This document shows, piece by piece, positions 1 through 11,160 of a DNA stretch of 64,000 bases (positions are counted from its first letter, which is position 1; every line of letters begins with the position of its first letter). Below the pieces are notes generated by a model. It made no database searches, was not told the origin of the DNA, and was given only the letters and a program-made list of their open reading frames with translations. The position numbers and the translations under genes are program-made. Origin of the DNA: Pascua guehoae (taxonomy: Eukaryota > Basidiomycota > Tremellomycetes > Trichosporonales > Trichosporonaceae); assembly GCA_001600415.1 (NCBI GenBank), contig BCJX01000006.1, positions 1,275,588-1,339,587 of the forward strand, given 5' to 3'.

Positions 1-1156
1 CCCTCGATGCCGCCTTCGCTGCTGGGAGGACCCTCGTAAGCATCTTGTTTTGAATTGCAGGAGTTGGATAGAAGCTAGCATCAACATCGCGTGCCGAATG
101 CCGAAAAGGCAAGTAACCGCCGAGGTGCGGAGATTGGCCTGTTCTCCGTACATGGAGTCCCACCCAGCAAAGGGGGGCCTGCCACCACAGAGATTATGAC
201 TATCGTCAACTTGCATCGGTCTATGAGTCAGCTTGTTTACAAGGCACTGACAGGTCAGTTGGAAGAGCTTGAACAGCCTAATTTACTCTTGCACCAAGCG
301 CGCCGGAATCTTTGCCTTTGACAACACTATGTAGTCGCATCAACGCCACCGCCGTGACTTACCGGTCAATGCCGCGGACCCATGCGAAGACGAGACATTT
401 CAGTCACGATCAGGTCCTCCGACTGCTGGAGTAACCCAACCCCCTTTAAGACCATCGCTGATGCCCAATGGGTGATTTGTTTGCGACCACTCCTCCCCAG
501 TCTGCCTTGCTTCTTGGGGCAATACATTTGAACCTTTCAAATATGAGAGGCAAGCGAGCAAACAGAAACGCATTGGGCGAGTTCATCAGAGTTTGTCTCA
601 GGTGGGCACGTGGACAACCTTAACTTCGTATCCAGGATGCTGCGCAATTTGTCTATGGAGCTGCACTGAATGCTACTGGCAATGCCCAGGCTGCTCGAGC
701 TCACGCTTTGATGGCATGGCGGTAGAAGCCCCATTCGGCGTACTGGAGCCTTTAGGCTCTTGGACTCGTCGGAGGCACTGACCAGCACCGAACGCTTCAC
801 TTAGCATGGAAGACTCGGGGTTGCGGATATCATGCATATCGTTGTCAGCGACAGTTCAGAGGACATCAAGCTGGCCGCGGCCGCTCAAAAGCACCGAGTC
901 AGGGACGACGGCCACGGACACGCTGCGCCACCGACCTCGGATATCAGGCGGTTATTACCACAACACGCCGAGCTCCTGCCGAACTCGCCGTTCCCCTCGG
1001 CGCCGGCACCATCTACGCGGGCTGGTGGTAGGAGCCGATACGCACAATCTCGGCGTTACTCTCTCCAATCTTGGAGCGTGGAGTGGAGCCCCCAAAACAA
1101 ACATAAAAGAAACGTGAATCCCCCACATCCGGGGCCGCACAACCCCATCATCAACC
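1..1156. other. Left-end intergenic region, no gene supported
   Basis: Several short open frames occur on both strands, but none shows a domain, a convincing start or a chain of spliceable exons. Runs such as the frame at 91-321 could be the decayed 3' part of a gene lying left of the window, but I cannot name a family. The last 60 bases before 1157 are A-rich (ACATAAAAG at about 1099) and are the probable leader of the permease that follows. Confidence 0.4.
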
Positions 1157-3193
1157 ATGTCAGCCACCGTGATCGCCCATACGGACCCCAACGAAGATGT
1201 CGACCTCATCCGCCGCGCGCAAAAGGCCGACGAGGCAGATCACAACCTCAAGACCATGGAGGCTGTGAGAAAGTATCCAAAGGCTATCGGGTGGGCCTTG
1301 TTCCTCTCCCTCACCTTGGTGATGGAAGGCTTTGACCTCTCAATTGTGCGTGACGTGTTCCCTACCCTGTGTTGACATTCCAAGATTAGCTCGTTCTACG
1401 GACAGACACAGTTCAAGCAGCGGTTCGGAGACATCGGAGAGGGCGCGGACAAGGCCATCTCGGCCAAATGGCAGTCGGGCTTGTCCAACTCGTCGCTCTG
1501 TGGACAGATTCTCGGTCTCGCCATCGCTGGATGGAGCCAGGATCGCTTCGGAAACCGCAGGACAATGATGTTCTTCCTCAGTTGGATGACATGTGCCGTT
1601 TTCATTCTCGTATTCGGTGAGCAATAGCTCTATTCGTCAGTGTACTAACCTGCAGCACCCTCCCTCGCAGTCCTGTCGTTTGGTGAAGTAATGTGTGGTA
1701 TTGCCTGGGGCTCGGTGAGTGCTGACGAGACGGAGGTTCTGAACCTTATCGTCTCATTTCCCTTTGGCAGAGGGTCTAGATTACATACTCATCACCGCAG
1801 TTCCAAACAATCTCGACGGCCTATGCTTGCGAGCTCGTCCCACTCGTCCTGCGCCCGTACGTTACCGCATATGTGTGCATGTGCTGGGGCCTCGGAATCC
1901 TTCTTTCTTCCGTGGTTGTCCGCGCCGTTGCGAGCATCCACTCGGACTGGGGTGAGTAGGCAGCATGCTTGAAATAGGTGCAAAAGAAACCTAACAACAC
2001 TTAGGTTGGCGTCTGCCATTTGTCCTACAGTGGATCTGGCCCGTGCCCCTCTGCATTGGTGTCTATCTCGCTCCAGAGTCTCCATGGAGCTCTGTGCGCC
2101 GTGGAAAGATGGACATTGCCCTCAAAGATCTCCACCGCCTCGCTCCCAAGTCGGACACGGACGAAGACTGCCGTGCCAAACTTGCCTACATCGTGCACAC
2201 GACCAACCTCGAGCTCCAGGAGAGCCAGGGTGCGAGCTACCTCGAGTGCTTCAAAGGGACCAACCTGCGCCGCACCGAGATCAACGCTGTCGTCTGGGCC
2301 GCCCAGATCCTCTGCGGAAACGCCATCCTCGGCTACGCTGTCGTGTTCGTGCAGGCTGCTGGCTGGTCCGAGGTGCAGTCGTTCAACCTCAACATTTCGC
2401 TCTCTGCATGCTACCTCATCGGCGGCATGATTTGTTGGTTCCGTGAGTTCTCACAACGGAGGCCCGCCGGGGGCGGGCCTCCCTCCTCCTCGCTTGCCCT
2501 CCCTCCCGCCTATTGCGAACCCCCTCCCCCCCGGTCCCCCCCACGTTTACCCCCCATTCCCTTCCTCCTGGCTGTCGCCATCACCCTGTTCTAACTTGCA
2601 GTCATGGCCCGTATCGGTCGGGCGTGGATCTACATGGGCTGCCTGGCATTCATGTTCATCTGTCTGATCGTGACGGGCGCTCTCGGCACGCTCAAGCAGA
2701 GCAGTGCCGTCTCCCTCGGTATCGGTATCCTTCTTGTCATTCAGACGCTGGCCAACATGATTGGCGTTGGTGAGTCCCTTCCCAACCTTCCACGGCTCCT
2801 AACGCTTCAGGACCTGTTTGCTACCCCATTGTCGCAGAGACGCCCTCCGGCCGGCTCCGCAGCAAGACGCTCAGTATTGGGCGCGTCGTGTACAACTGCA
2901 CAGGAATCATCTCGAACACCATCACGCCCCGCATGCTCAGCGCCGCCTCGTGGAACTGGGGCGCCAAGGCCGGTTTCTTCTACGCCGGCACCAACCTTCT
3001 GTGTTTGATCTGGTGCTGGTTCCGCCTCCCCGAGACCAAGGGCCGCAGCTTTGGCGAAATCGACCTCTTGTTCCAGAACCGTGTCCCCGCCCGCAAGTTC
3101 AAGTATACCAAGGTCGACCAGTTTGCTCTCGACAGCGGTTCTCCGCGGCATTCAGCGGAAAAGGGCACGGAAGAGAAGCACGAGTACGTGTAA
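1157..3193 (+). CDS. MFS sugar transporter (maltose/alpha-glucoside permease type)
   Basis: Plasma-membrane proton-coupled sugar importer of the MFS sugar porter family. Seven exons give about 534 aa: 1157-1345, 1385-1616, 1671-1714, 1801-1951, 2005-2442, 2602-2769 and 2811-3193. Every join keeps frame and uses GT-AG ends. Family marks are the first-helix motif EGFDLSI followed by SFYGQTQF, the loop 2-3 motif GWSQDRFGNRR, the PESPW motif after helix 6 (APESPWSSVRRGK) and the PET motif after helix 12 (LPETKGRSFGEID). The N-terminal cytosolic tail is about 45 residues. The intron at 2443-2601 is much longer than the others and contains a perfect 11-bp hairpin repeat (listed separately). It lies just upstream of a beta-L-arabinofuranosidase gene on the same strand, so arabinosides or other plant oligosaccharides are plausible cargo; this is inference. 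The FDLSI and PESPW features fit maltose permeases best. Confidence 0.87.
2452..2492 (-). repeat. Short hairpin repeat, subfamily A copy 1 (inside intron)
   Basis: An 11-bp perfect inverted repeat (arms 2458-2468 and 2472-2482, loop GGG) with the CCCGCC/GGCGGG core is followed by a pyrimidine run. Read on the minus strand it matches the copies at 18.9 kb and 19.3 kb, including the GGAGGAGG flank and the CCGTTGTG tail shared with the 18.9-kb copy. It sits at the start of an intron of the sugar permease. Confidence 0.75.
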
Positions 3194-4017
3194 TTTATTA
3201 AGCGTTCAATAGGATAGGACGGTAGCGTCGAACGGATACAGTCTTCGTAGTGGTCTCGTTATTGCCTATGCACAGTATCACTCCTTCTTTCCCCCTGCAC
3301 TGTGTCTCCGTTATGCCCCCACATATGAGGACCAAGGGTTCCTCGTCTTCCGTCCCCACGCTTCACACCAGTCGCATTCTGGGGTTTGCGCCAATTTTCA
3401 CTGGTTAAAAGTCCTTGCTCGTTCGCTCGTGGCTCTTGGTGCAACCGAGCTACACTTCATAGGCGTGGCAATCTGGTAATCGACCGAGCGTACTCGGTGC
3501 GATAGTGAGCTCTTTGGGCCGAGATGTAAAGATCGGGCGGGATATCTGATAGGCATCGTCATACAAGCTCGGTCGGTCGGTCAGACTTCCGCTCGGCTGT
3601 GATTCAACTTTCACTCTGCACCCTTCCTCATACAGACTGGTTTGCTTCGTTTCCGCAACGCAAGTCGCCGAAGAACACCCACCACTTGAAGAGCCATCCA
3701 CCACCTGGTTCGCTTGTTACTCGCTTTGAGCCACCCACCCTGTGGCGCTCGGCCAAGCTGAACCTCCGACCGGGCCGCCGTCCGGCTGCACGGGCCGGAG
3801 CTCGGCCGTTCCTGGCATTCTACCAAGTCGCCGAGGTACATCCCTCCGGAAATCGCCCGGAATTGTGGGCTATGACATCGTCCCAAGTCAGGCCGATGGG
3901 AGTCACCGCACACCCTTGGCTATAAGAAACCCATGGTGATATGGTGAGAGTACGCTCAGTACGTCGCCTGTTGGTCCGCATCCCAAGCCCACCAGAACCA
4001 CCAGAAACACAAACAAC
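3194..4017. other. Intergenic region and arabinofuranosidase promoter
   Basis: No gene is recognised. The 5' part is presumably the 3' UTR of the permease. A TATA-like box (TATAAGAA) lies at 3921-3928, about 95 bases before the start codon at 4018. Short frames in the middle show no domain. Confidence 0.4.
3921..3928 (+). promoter_or_regulatory. TATA-like box of the GH127 gene
   Basis: TATAAGAA, about 95 bases upstream of the predicted start codon, is at a reasonable distance for a core promoter. The call rests on motif and position only. Confidence 0.4.
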
Positions 4018-6257
4018 ATGACGCGCTCAATCAACGGCAACGCGAATGGCACTGACGCAGTGAATGGGAAGTGTGCCGCTCAGCCCAAAGCGTACCCTCA
4101 AGTCACGTACCAGGAGACGCGTGAGTGTCCAGTAATGATTGTGGAGGGATGAAATCATTGGAGACGGGCACACTCTAACATGTCCAGGCATCGACCCGAC
4201 TTCGTTTTACGGTATTCTTCGCCGCTTGTACGCTGACAAGGTGCTCAAGACCCAGCTCGAGCAGCTGCGCAAGCAGGGGAGCTACGAAGCTTTCCGTCTT
4301 CAATGGCACCCGGCATACGATGTCCGCCGGCTCAAGGGGGCCAAGGCGCGGACTGACGGTATCCCGCCGAGTCTGTTCTGGGAATCGGACGTTGCCAAGT
4401 GGTGAGTTGGTTGGAGGAGAGCCCGCTTGCAACCGTGCATTGACGCTGCCAGGATTGAAGCGGCATGCTACTTCCTCAGTGTCAACGAAGCCTCTGAGCA
4501 TGCGGAAGAGTTCAAGGCCGCGATTGACGAGCTCATCTCCATGATCGAGGCTGCACAGCAGCCAGACGGATACCTCAACATCTACTTTACGGTTGTCGAC
4601 CCCACGGGCCGTTTTATGAACCTGCGCGACATGCACGAGATGTACAACGCCGGACATTTGGTGGAGGCGGCTCTCGCGCACTATCACTACACTGGATCAC
4701 GGCGCTTCCTCAATGTCATGATCAAGGTGAGCAAAGCGTGCCTTGGCCATTCGAGGTAACCTTTACCATGGCAGGATGCTGACGCCGCAGAACATTGACT
4801 GTTTTATCGAGGCCTTTGGACCTAACGGCGACCAATTGCAGGGCTACCCAGGCCACCCGGAGCTCGAGCTTGCCGTCCTTCGTCTTTACGATGTGACAAA
4901 AGACCCACGTCATCTCGGATTTGGCCGCTATCTTCTCGAGGAGCGTGGGGTGGTACACGAAGGAGAAGCATTCTTTGTGCGCGAAGCCAGGCGCCGCAAC
5001 GACGAGGTTGCCCCGTCGTTTATGACCTCGCTGAGCGACACTAGCTACCACCAAGCCCACCTTCCCCTGGTCGAACAGGAGGACATTCTGGGCCACAGCG
5101 TGCGCGCCTTCTACCTCCTCACCGGTGCATCCGATGCGGGTGGCCCGCTCCTGGACGCGGCGCGCCGCCTGTGGGATGACGCGACCAACAAGAAGATGTA
5201 TGTGACGGGTGGATTCGGCTCGGACCCCACCTGGGAGGGCTTTTCTCGCTTCCCGCACTACCTCCCTCAGAGCACCGCCGAGGGCGGTTGCTATACAGAG
5301 ACTTGTGCTAGTATCGCCGCTATGATGTGCGCAGAGCGCATGCTCAACGACAAGCTTGACGGAAAGGTGCGCGACACACTCGAGCTCGCCTTCCTCAACG
5401 CCGTGCTTGGCGGTGGTAGCCTCGATGGAAAGGCGTTTGCATATGACAATAAGCTGGCGACCAGCGGCGACGAGGTCGCAACGCGCAAGGACTGGTTCGA
5501 GGTGTGCTGCTGCCCTCCAAACCTTTCGCGCACGCTGGGTATTCTCGGTGGATACACCTGGGCAGCGCGGGTTGATGCCGGCGTCAAGCGCATCGCCCTC
5601 GACGTCTACTTGTTCGTCTCAGCGACGAGGACAATCGACCTCGGTGACGGCCAAACGGCGACAGCCCGCATGTCGAGCCACATGCCGTGGACTGGCAAGA
5701 CCGAACTCGAGCTCTCGGCACCGGAAGGATGGACGTGGGACGTGCGCCTGCCCAAGCCCGCCTACGCGTCGAACGTGGTCCTCTCGTCACCGAGCACCGA
5801 AGAAACAGGGTTCCTGCGCACAAGCCTTGAGGCCACCTCAAACGTCTCGCTCACATTCGATCTCCCTGTCCGCATCCTTGCCTCCCACCCCGTGTCCGGG
5901 GACACGCTGACGGTCACCCGCGGACCCATCGTCTTCGTCGCCGAGAGCGTAGACAACGAGGCCCTCGACACCCGGTTCCCCCACTTTGCTGGTCTGGGAT
6001 TGTCCCCCAGTGCCACATTCAGCGAAGACAAGATCGACATCGAGGGCGTGCCCGTCATCACGCTCCGGAGCAAAGCAGGCGATGTGCTCGCGCTCAACGA
6101 GCACGATACGAAGGAGGCTTACCGTGAGGTTTCGCCCAACAAGCCCTCCCGGACGTGGACTGCGCTCGAGGAGCCGCTCGTGCTCGTGCCGTGGTTTGCG
6201 AGGGCTAACCGCGGTGGTGCGGGGCGTGTGCGGACATCGTTCCGCCGCGCCGAGTAA
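4018..6257 (+). CDS. GH127 beta-L-arabinofuranosidase (DUF1680 family)
   Basis: Retaining glycoside hydrolase that removes terminal beta-L-arabinofuranose from arabino-oligosaccharides or glycoprotein glycans. Four exons (4018-4120, 4188-4401, 4453-4726, 4791-6257) give about 685 aa, a normal length for the family. The Zn/cysteine active site is visible: E367 and C369 in YTETCAS, and the CCC run at about 436-438 in FEVCCCPPN. These match the Glu-x-Cys and Cys-Cys ligands and nucleophile described for the bifidobacterial enzyme HypBA1. An alpha-toroid region (about residues 30-450) precedes a beta-rich C-terminal part. There is no signal peptide: the N-terminus MTRSINGNANG is hydrophilic, so the enzyme is probably intracellular and works on imported sugars. 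The sugar permease just upstream on the same strand supports that. The start is the only ATG joining cleanly to exon 2. Confidence 0.88.
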
Positions 6258-6519
6258 GCGACCAGTGAGCGCAGGAGGGGCCCTCATAGTAGTAGTGGTT
6301 GGTGATCCAGAGTGATACGTCATACAAATCGCCATTGAGCTGTATGCCGTAACTTAACTGTGCGATAGGGCAGTCATGGGAGCGGAGGGAGCATTTCCCG
6401 TGCAACATGAAATCGAAATTGCATTCTTCACTGCAACGGCTACGTAACGTAAAATTCCTGGGAACCAAGCTCTACAGGGTCAGTTGAAAACCAAGGCTCC
6501 CAACTACCCACTCACTGGG

Positions 6520-7236
6520 TTAGAGCTTGTTGTACGCCTTGACTACAGCCTCGGCGGTCGCGGTCGCGGATGCGGGGTTAGCGCCAGTGACGAGGTTGCC
6601 GTCTGTCTGGGTGAAGCTGTCCCAGGGGCCTGGAGGCGAGACGTAGTTGGCGCCGAGGCTCGTGGCCGATGCCTCAATGGTGGGCCGCTTCCAGCTCTTG
6701 ATAGTGTCCAGCACGCCCTCCTCCTCTTCGCCCTTGGTGGTGAAGCCCGTGACGTTGCGGCCCTTGATGATGGGCTGGCCACTCTTGTCCACTACACCGG
6801 TAAAGATGGCGCCGCCGTGGCAGACGGCACTGACGATGCCGCCGTCGGCCCAAATGTCCGAGGCGAGCTTCTGAAGGTCCTTGGCGTCCGGGTAGTCGAT
6901 GAGCGACGCATGGCCGGCGGATGCAAAGAATACACCATAGTCGGACGCCTTGAGCTCGGACGCCTTGGGGAGCTTGTCGAGCTTGGAGCGGAATTCGGAC
7001 TTGGGGTCTTCGTAGATTTTGCGCTCGGCGTCCGAAAGCCACTCCTTCTGGGTTGAGAGCCAGTCGGGAGAGTACTTGCCGTTCTCAGAGGCGAGGTCGA
7101 CCTCAAAGCCGGCCTTGCGGAAGATCTCGAACGGGTGGAGCGCCTCGGTGATGAAGAGCCCAGTCTCCTTGCCATCCGCGTAGAGCGGGGCGTGGGCCGA
7201 GGTGACCGCAATGAGTGCACGCTTGGGAGGGGCCAT
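6520..7236 (-). CDS. Hsp31/DJ-1-PfpI family glyoxalase III
   Basis: Predicted glutathione-independent glyoxalase III and redox chaperone that converts methylglyoxal to lactate. It is a single exon of 238 aa, the usual size of fungal Hsp31-like proteins. The nucleophile-elbow cysteine is in AVCHGG (about residue 140), with its histidine neighbour. The glutamate that pairs with it is in ETGLFITEALHP near residue 25. The end of the core (TGANPASATATAEAVVKAY) is typical of the family. It is convergent with the GH127 gene, about 260 bases away. The leader upstream of the ATG is built almost entirely of A/C-rich repeats (see 7237-7345). The ATG at 7236 is the first in frame and starts the conserved strand ALIAVTSAH. 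Confidence 0.88.
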   Translation of the reverse strand: MAPPKRALIAVTSAHAPLYADGKETGLFITEALHPFEIFRKAGFEVDLASENGKYSPDWLSTQKEWLSDAERKIYEDPKSEFRSKLDKLPKASELKASDYGVFFASAGHASLIDYPDAKDLQKLASDIWADGGIVSAVCHGGAIFTGVVDKSGQPIIKGRNVTGFTTKGEEEEGVLDTIKSWKRPTIEASATSLGANYVSPPGPWDSFTQTDGNLVTGANPASATATAEAVVKAYNKL

Positions 7237-7345
7237 GTTTGTGTGTGTGTGTATTGTTTGTGTGTGTGTGTATTGTTTGTGTGTCTGTATTGTTTGTGGG
7301 TGTGTATTGTTTGTGGGTGTGTATTGTTTGTGTACGTGTGGGTGG
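7237..7345 (-). repeat. GT/AC minisatellite in the Hsp31 leader
   Basis: Five copies of TATTGTTTGTG (starts near 7252, 7271, 7288, 7305 and 7322, spacing 17-19) are embedded in GT dinucleotide runs. The array abuts the start codon of the minus-strand gene, so the transcribed leader reads as CA-rich units (ACAAACAATACACAC). Confidence 0.8.
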
Positions 7346-8291
7346 GTCTGGGTGAGAGGATGATGAGTGGGGCTTCTTGGAAGGCTTTCAATAGTACTTA
7401 TACGCTCATGTTCGGAACCGGGTGAGATGTTCTTGGCAAGATCCGGGACATGTTATGGTAATCATTAGGGTTGCGTCATGTGGAGAGATCTTCCCATGAC
7501 CTCAGCAAGGTGTGGAGGCTTGCAAAGCAGTCACCCTAGATTTGTACCTCCACCGAGACAAGTACGGCAACGTTAATTACCCTTTCTATACCAGATTCTG
7601 GATCCTCTTGGCGAGCGAGGCCTCGATCGACACGCTGACGCGTTCGTGAGTACCGGAACATATCGAGTGGAGGCACCACATGGAGAGCCATATGGAGAGC
7701 AATCGCTACCGTCTTCGATCTTTTATATGTCTTGGCCGATTGAGGTGCTTATACTGCGGACCTAGGGGCCATGTTTCGGAGCCGAGAAGTTTCAGCGCAT
7801 TCTGGAGTTTCATCATGAGGCCGTCATTCCTAATCAACCCAGACAGCTCCCGCAAACAAAAGTTATCTTTAGAAATGTGGCCTGGTCGCCACATGGGCTG
7901 ACTCTCTCTATCTTGTCAAAGACCGCAATACATAGGATCCATCCCCGGAGAAGCACTTTGTGATGACCACCATTGGCTATACCACAATCGTTGAGGTATG
8001 AATAAGGGGGCCGTCAGGCGGAACGGAAGGAATGATGGAGCTTATTTATCACCAAGCACAACGGCGAGTGGTGAGTGGTGGGCAGCCTTGTCTGGTGACT
8101 TATCGTATGGAACCTTATCACTCCGACGTCACCGAAAATAGCGACGGCAGAGCGCCCGGCAAAGTGCGAGGACGCAAGGAAGCTTGAGTTGAAAGCTTCT
8201 GCCATGGAAGCGGTTTATACATAAAGTGCTCATGGGAACTGCTTCTGCTGGCCCATCACTTTCACAATACATACTCTCACACTCGTTCACC
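7346..8291. other. Intergenic region, no gene recognised
   Basis: This stretch divides the divergent promoters of the Hsp31-like gene and the NUP-family gene. A TATA-like sequence TTTATACATAAAG lies at about 8213-8225, roughly 70 bases before the NUP start. No other structure stands out. Confidence 0.35.
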
Positions 8292-9579
8292 ATGCGGTTT
8301 ACCTTGCCGATTGTCCTGACTGCCTTGTTGGGCGGCGTGGTGGCCTTTCCGACCACAGCCCATTCAGAGAGGTGGGGTAAGGGCTGTATCACTCCCAAGG
8401 TCATCATCATCTCGTAAGTCGTCGCCCGTAGGAACCCGAATTTGCCAAACTGACAGTGGCAGCATGTTCTCTCCCGAGGATATTTGGACTGAGCGCATCA
8501 ACCTCAGCACCAACATCTCGATTCCAGGACTGTCCCCCCTGTTCCCCGAGGTTACCTGCAACCACGAAGAGACCATCTGCCACATCACGACTGGTGAAGG
8601 GGAGATCAATGCTGCAACGACCGTCATGTCCTTGCTCCTCAGCGACAAGTTTGACCTCAGGAAGTCGTATTTGTGAGTATCCACTTTGGACACTTTTGAC
8701 CCTCGTCGTGTAGATACCCTTCTAACGAAGCAGCCTCGTCGCAGGCATTGCCGGCGTTAACCCGTACAAGGGCACATTGGGTTCTGTCGGCCTCGCTCGC
8801 TACGCTGTCCAGGTCGCCCTCGCGTATGAGCTTGATGCTAGGCAGATGCCCTCCAATTGGACGACTGGATACTGGGTGCAGGGGACCACCGAGCCAGGCA
8901 CGCTGAAGGATGCCAACATCTATGGCACCGAGGTGTTCGAAGTGAGCGTGTCTGACTCGAGAGTGGAAAACATTCTAACGCATAGCTCAACACAAACCTC
9001 CGCGATGCGGTGCTCCCGTACCTCGACGGTATCCAACTGAACGACTCGGACGCGGCAGTGGCCTACCGCGCCAAATTCGACTACGCACCCGCAAACCAGC
9101 CACCTGCAGTGTTCTACGGCGATGTCTCCACCTCGGACGTGTACTTTGCGGGCACGCTCCTTTCCGAAGCTTTCGGCAACATTACCCAGCTGTGGACCAA
9201 CGGGACGGGTGACTATGCCCTTACCGCCCAGGAGGACAATGCGTCGTTTGAGGCAATGGTGCGCCTGCACAAGGCGGGGCGAATGGACTTTTCGCGCGTT
9301 ATTCTCCTCCGCACCGCGTCCGACTTTGACCGCGCGCCGCCTGGTGTCGACGCCTATACCGCCTTTACCGCCAGCCAGGGAGGGTTTGAGCCGTCAATCG
9401 AGAACATCTACCTTGCTGGCTGGCCTATCGTCCAGGGAATTCTCCACGAGTGGGACTCCAAGTACAAGCACGGCGTCCAGGCGCAAGAGGGCTGGCTCTA
9501 CAACGCCGACGACCTGCACACCCTCCAGGGCCCGCCCAAGGCGCGTCGCGGCCGGCGTTCCAAGGGCATCAACCTTTAG
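8292..9579 (+). CDS. Purine nucleoside permease (NUP) family protein, secreted/lumenal
   Basis: Member of the NUP family, named after Candida NUP1 and built on a nucleoside-phosphorylase-like fold. Four exons (8292-8413, 8463-8672, 8734-8941, 8986-9579) give about 377 aa. The first 18-24 residues (MRFTLPIVLTALLGGVVA) are a signal peptide, with a likely cleavage after AFA/TAH-type residues. Family signatures are PKVIIISMFSPE, CHITTGEGEINAATT, FLVAGIAGVNP, GSVGLARYAVQVALAYE and the C-terminal NIYLAGWPIVQGILHEW. Several NxS/NxT sites (NLS, NIS, NWT, NIT, NGT) suit an exported glycoprotein. The role is presumably uptake or salvage of purine nucleosides. Whether it is a transporter or a surface enzyme is unsettled for the family. 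The ATG at 8292 is chosen because it places the signal peptide at the terminus; an upstream in-frame extension has no such feature. Confidence 0.87.
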
Positions 9580-11160
9580 TCTGGACAGTTGAAGGGATGG
9601 TTGCGGACCTCGAAATTTGTGAGAAGCAGCCGGACTTTCAGGAGGGGGGCCCTGGTATAATTCATAGCGATGCAGTTCCTTAGGCTGCTAAGGTTGTGGG
9701 GTTACTAAAGTTGGTGCCATGAAGTTCCTCGGGTGAGGAAAGTTGGTGCGGTGACATGTCATCCCAATGGCCATCTATCAGCGTGCGGTTCAACGTGCGC
9801 GCCGGTGTTCATTAGCAGGTCACATCCCTGACGCGTTCGGCAGTTACCAGCTACATACTTCTGGCTTGGTACCCTCTCAAGGGCAAGACCAAGCTGTGTA
9901 CACTGGGTCGTCACTGACATACCCCATTACCTGTCTCGGGTTGCTTCGCAACGTTTCAGGTGCCTCGCTGCTGCAAAGCAGGCCTGACTAGCGGACCAGA
10001 TACTTTCCGGTTGTTGTGCCTGCAACACTGCCCCAGGGCCTTGTTCTGCAGCCAGAGTCGCGATAGCATCGCTGTGAAACACTCATGAATAATGTGCATT
10101 CACGTTTGCACAGCACGGGAACCAGTCCTTCTACAAGGGGTACAATTGTGATTTCGCCAAGTGTCTCGGTGCACACGTCTGTTCCTGAACCGTTCATCGC
10201 CATCTCGTTAAAAGCGGTTTGACTAGGAACTGCCAGGGGTATGAAACACGGCATCCGGGCAAGGCTGGAATGAATGAGTGGATGGTTTTACTAGACTTTC
10301 TGTACTTGGCGCCAAGAATAATGGGCATGTGGAAGCACCACATTCTGAAACTCAGGGGTGGGGCCATCCCTCGAGGCAGTGCGGTCATTTTTGAGGCCCA
10401 AAGGCGCTGGAGCCGACTATGAGAGAAAGCCACTATTCACGTCGTCCACTGAGCCTAGCTGCACTCTGATTGTGGAAGGCATGGGGACCACAGAGGTGCA
10501 GTTGCCACGTAACCCTGCAGCTTGCACGCACACCTTTGAGAGTGACCACAAGAGTCCAGTTCCAGTGAGGGAAGGGTGGATGTGCCAGGATGACGAATCC
10601 ATGGATCCATAGCAGGGAGAGTTGTGGATGGGGTCCGGCGTTTGAGGCTTGATGCATATTGTCCCCCGGGGCCGAAGTGTGCTGATGACCAACTTCTGCT
10701 ATTCTGTTGGAACCTCTGCGTTCCAAAGAAGCGCGAGTGCCCGAGTGGTTGAAGCAGTGTCATGGTGCCGTGTGCCTGAAACGCGTCTCCTGGCCCTGAA
10801 ACGTCTGCGGTGCAGTACAACTTTATTTCTGCACTGCTTCATCCCATTGCAACCCACGTTTCGCACAGTGGCGATGCATCCCGCTCCTTCCTATCCCAAC
10901 ATGCGGTGCACGCGTGCAATCACGGCCCGATAGGGAAGGGCAACAGTGCTCTAGGCAGACATCAATCCATCGCGCAGGAGGTGGTCAATATATAAGGCGA
11001 CGTGGCCGACACGGAAGAGTCGTCGTCCCCGCATTTTTGTCCGAGCCAACATCACCGACGGCATTTACCGCCATCCCCTTCCCCTTCATCCACCCCTTTC
11101 CTCCTTCTCGCGCATCTAGTGCTATCGCTGGGAGACGGCCCAACTACGTGCCCCTCCAAC
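9580..11160. other. 1.6-kb intergenic region, no gene recognised
   Basis: Short frames on both strands lack domains and plausible splice chains. A tRNA-like fragment at about 10736 was examined and rejected. The right end is the promoter of the DUF1996 gene, with a TATA box at 10989 and a C/T-rich leader. Confidence 0.4.
10989..10997 (+). promoter_or_regulatory. TATA box of the DUF1996 gene
   Basis: TATATAAGG lies about 165 bases upstream of the predicted ATG at 11161 and is followed by a CT-rich leader (about 11040-11110) typical of fungal transcription starts. Confidence 0.5.

Noticed and set aside
36..60. Possible intron of a gene entering from the left (GTAAGC...TTGCAG)
   Set aside because: Only 25 nt between donor and acceptor, shorter than any supported intron in the window (38 nt), and no recognisable protein on either side.
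10736..10825. tRNA-Ser/Leu-like start GTGCCCGAGTGGTTGAAGC
   Set aside because: No GTTCGAATC-type B box, no closing acceptor stem and no plausible anticodon arm; at most a fragment.
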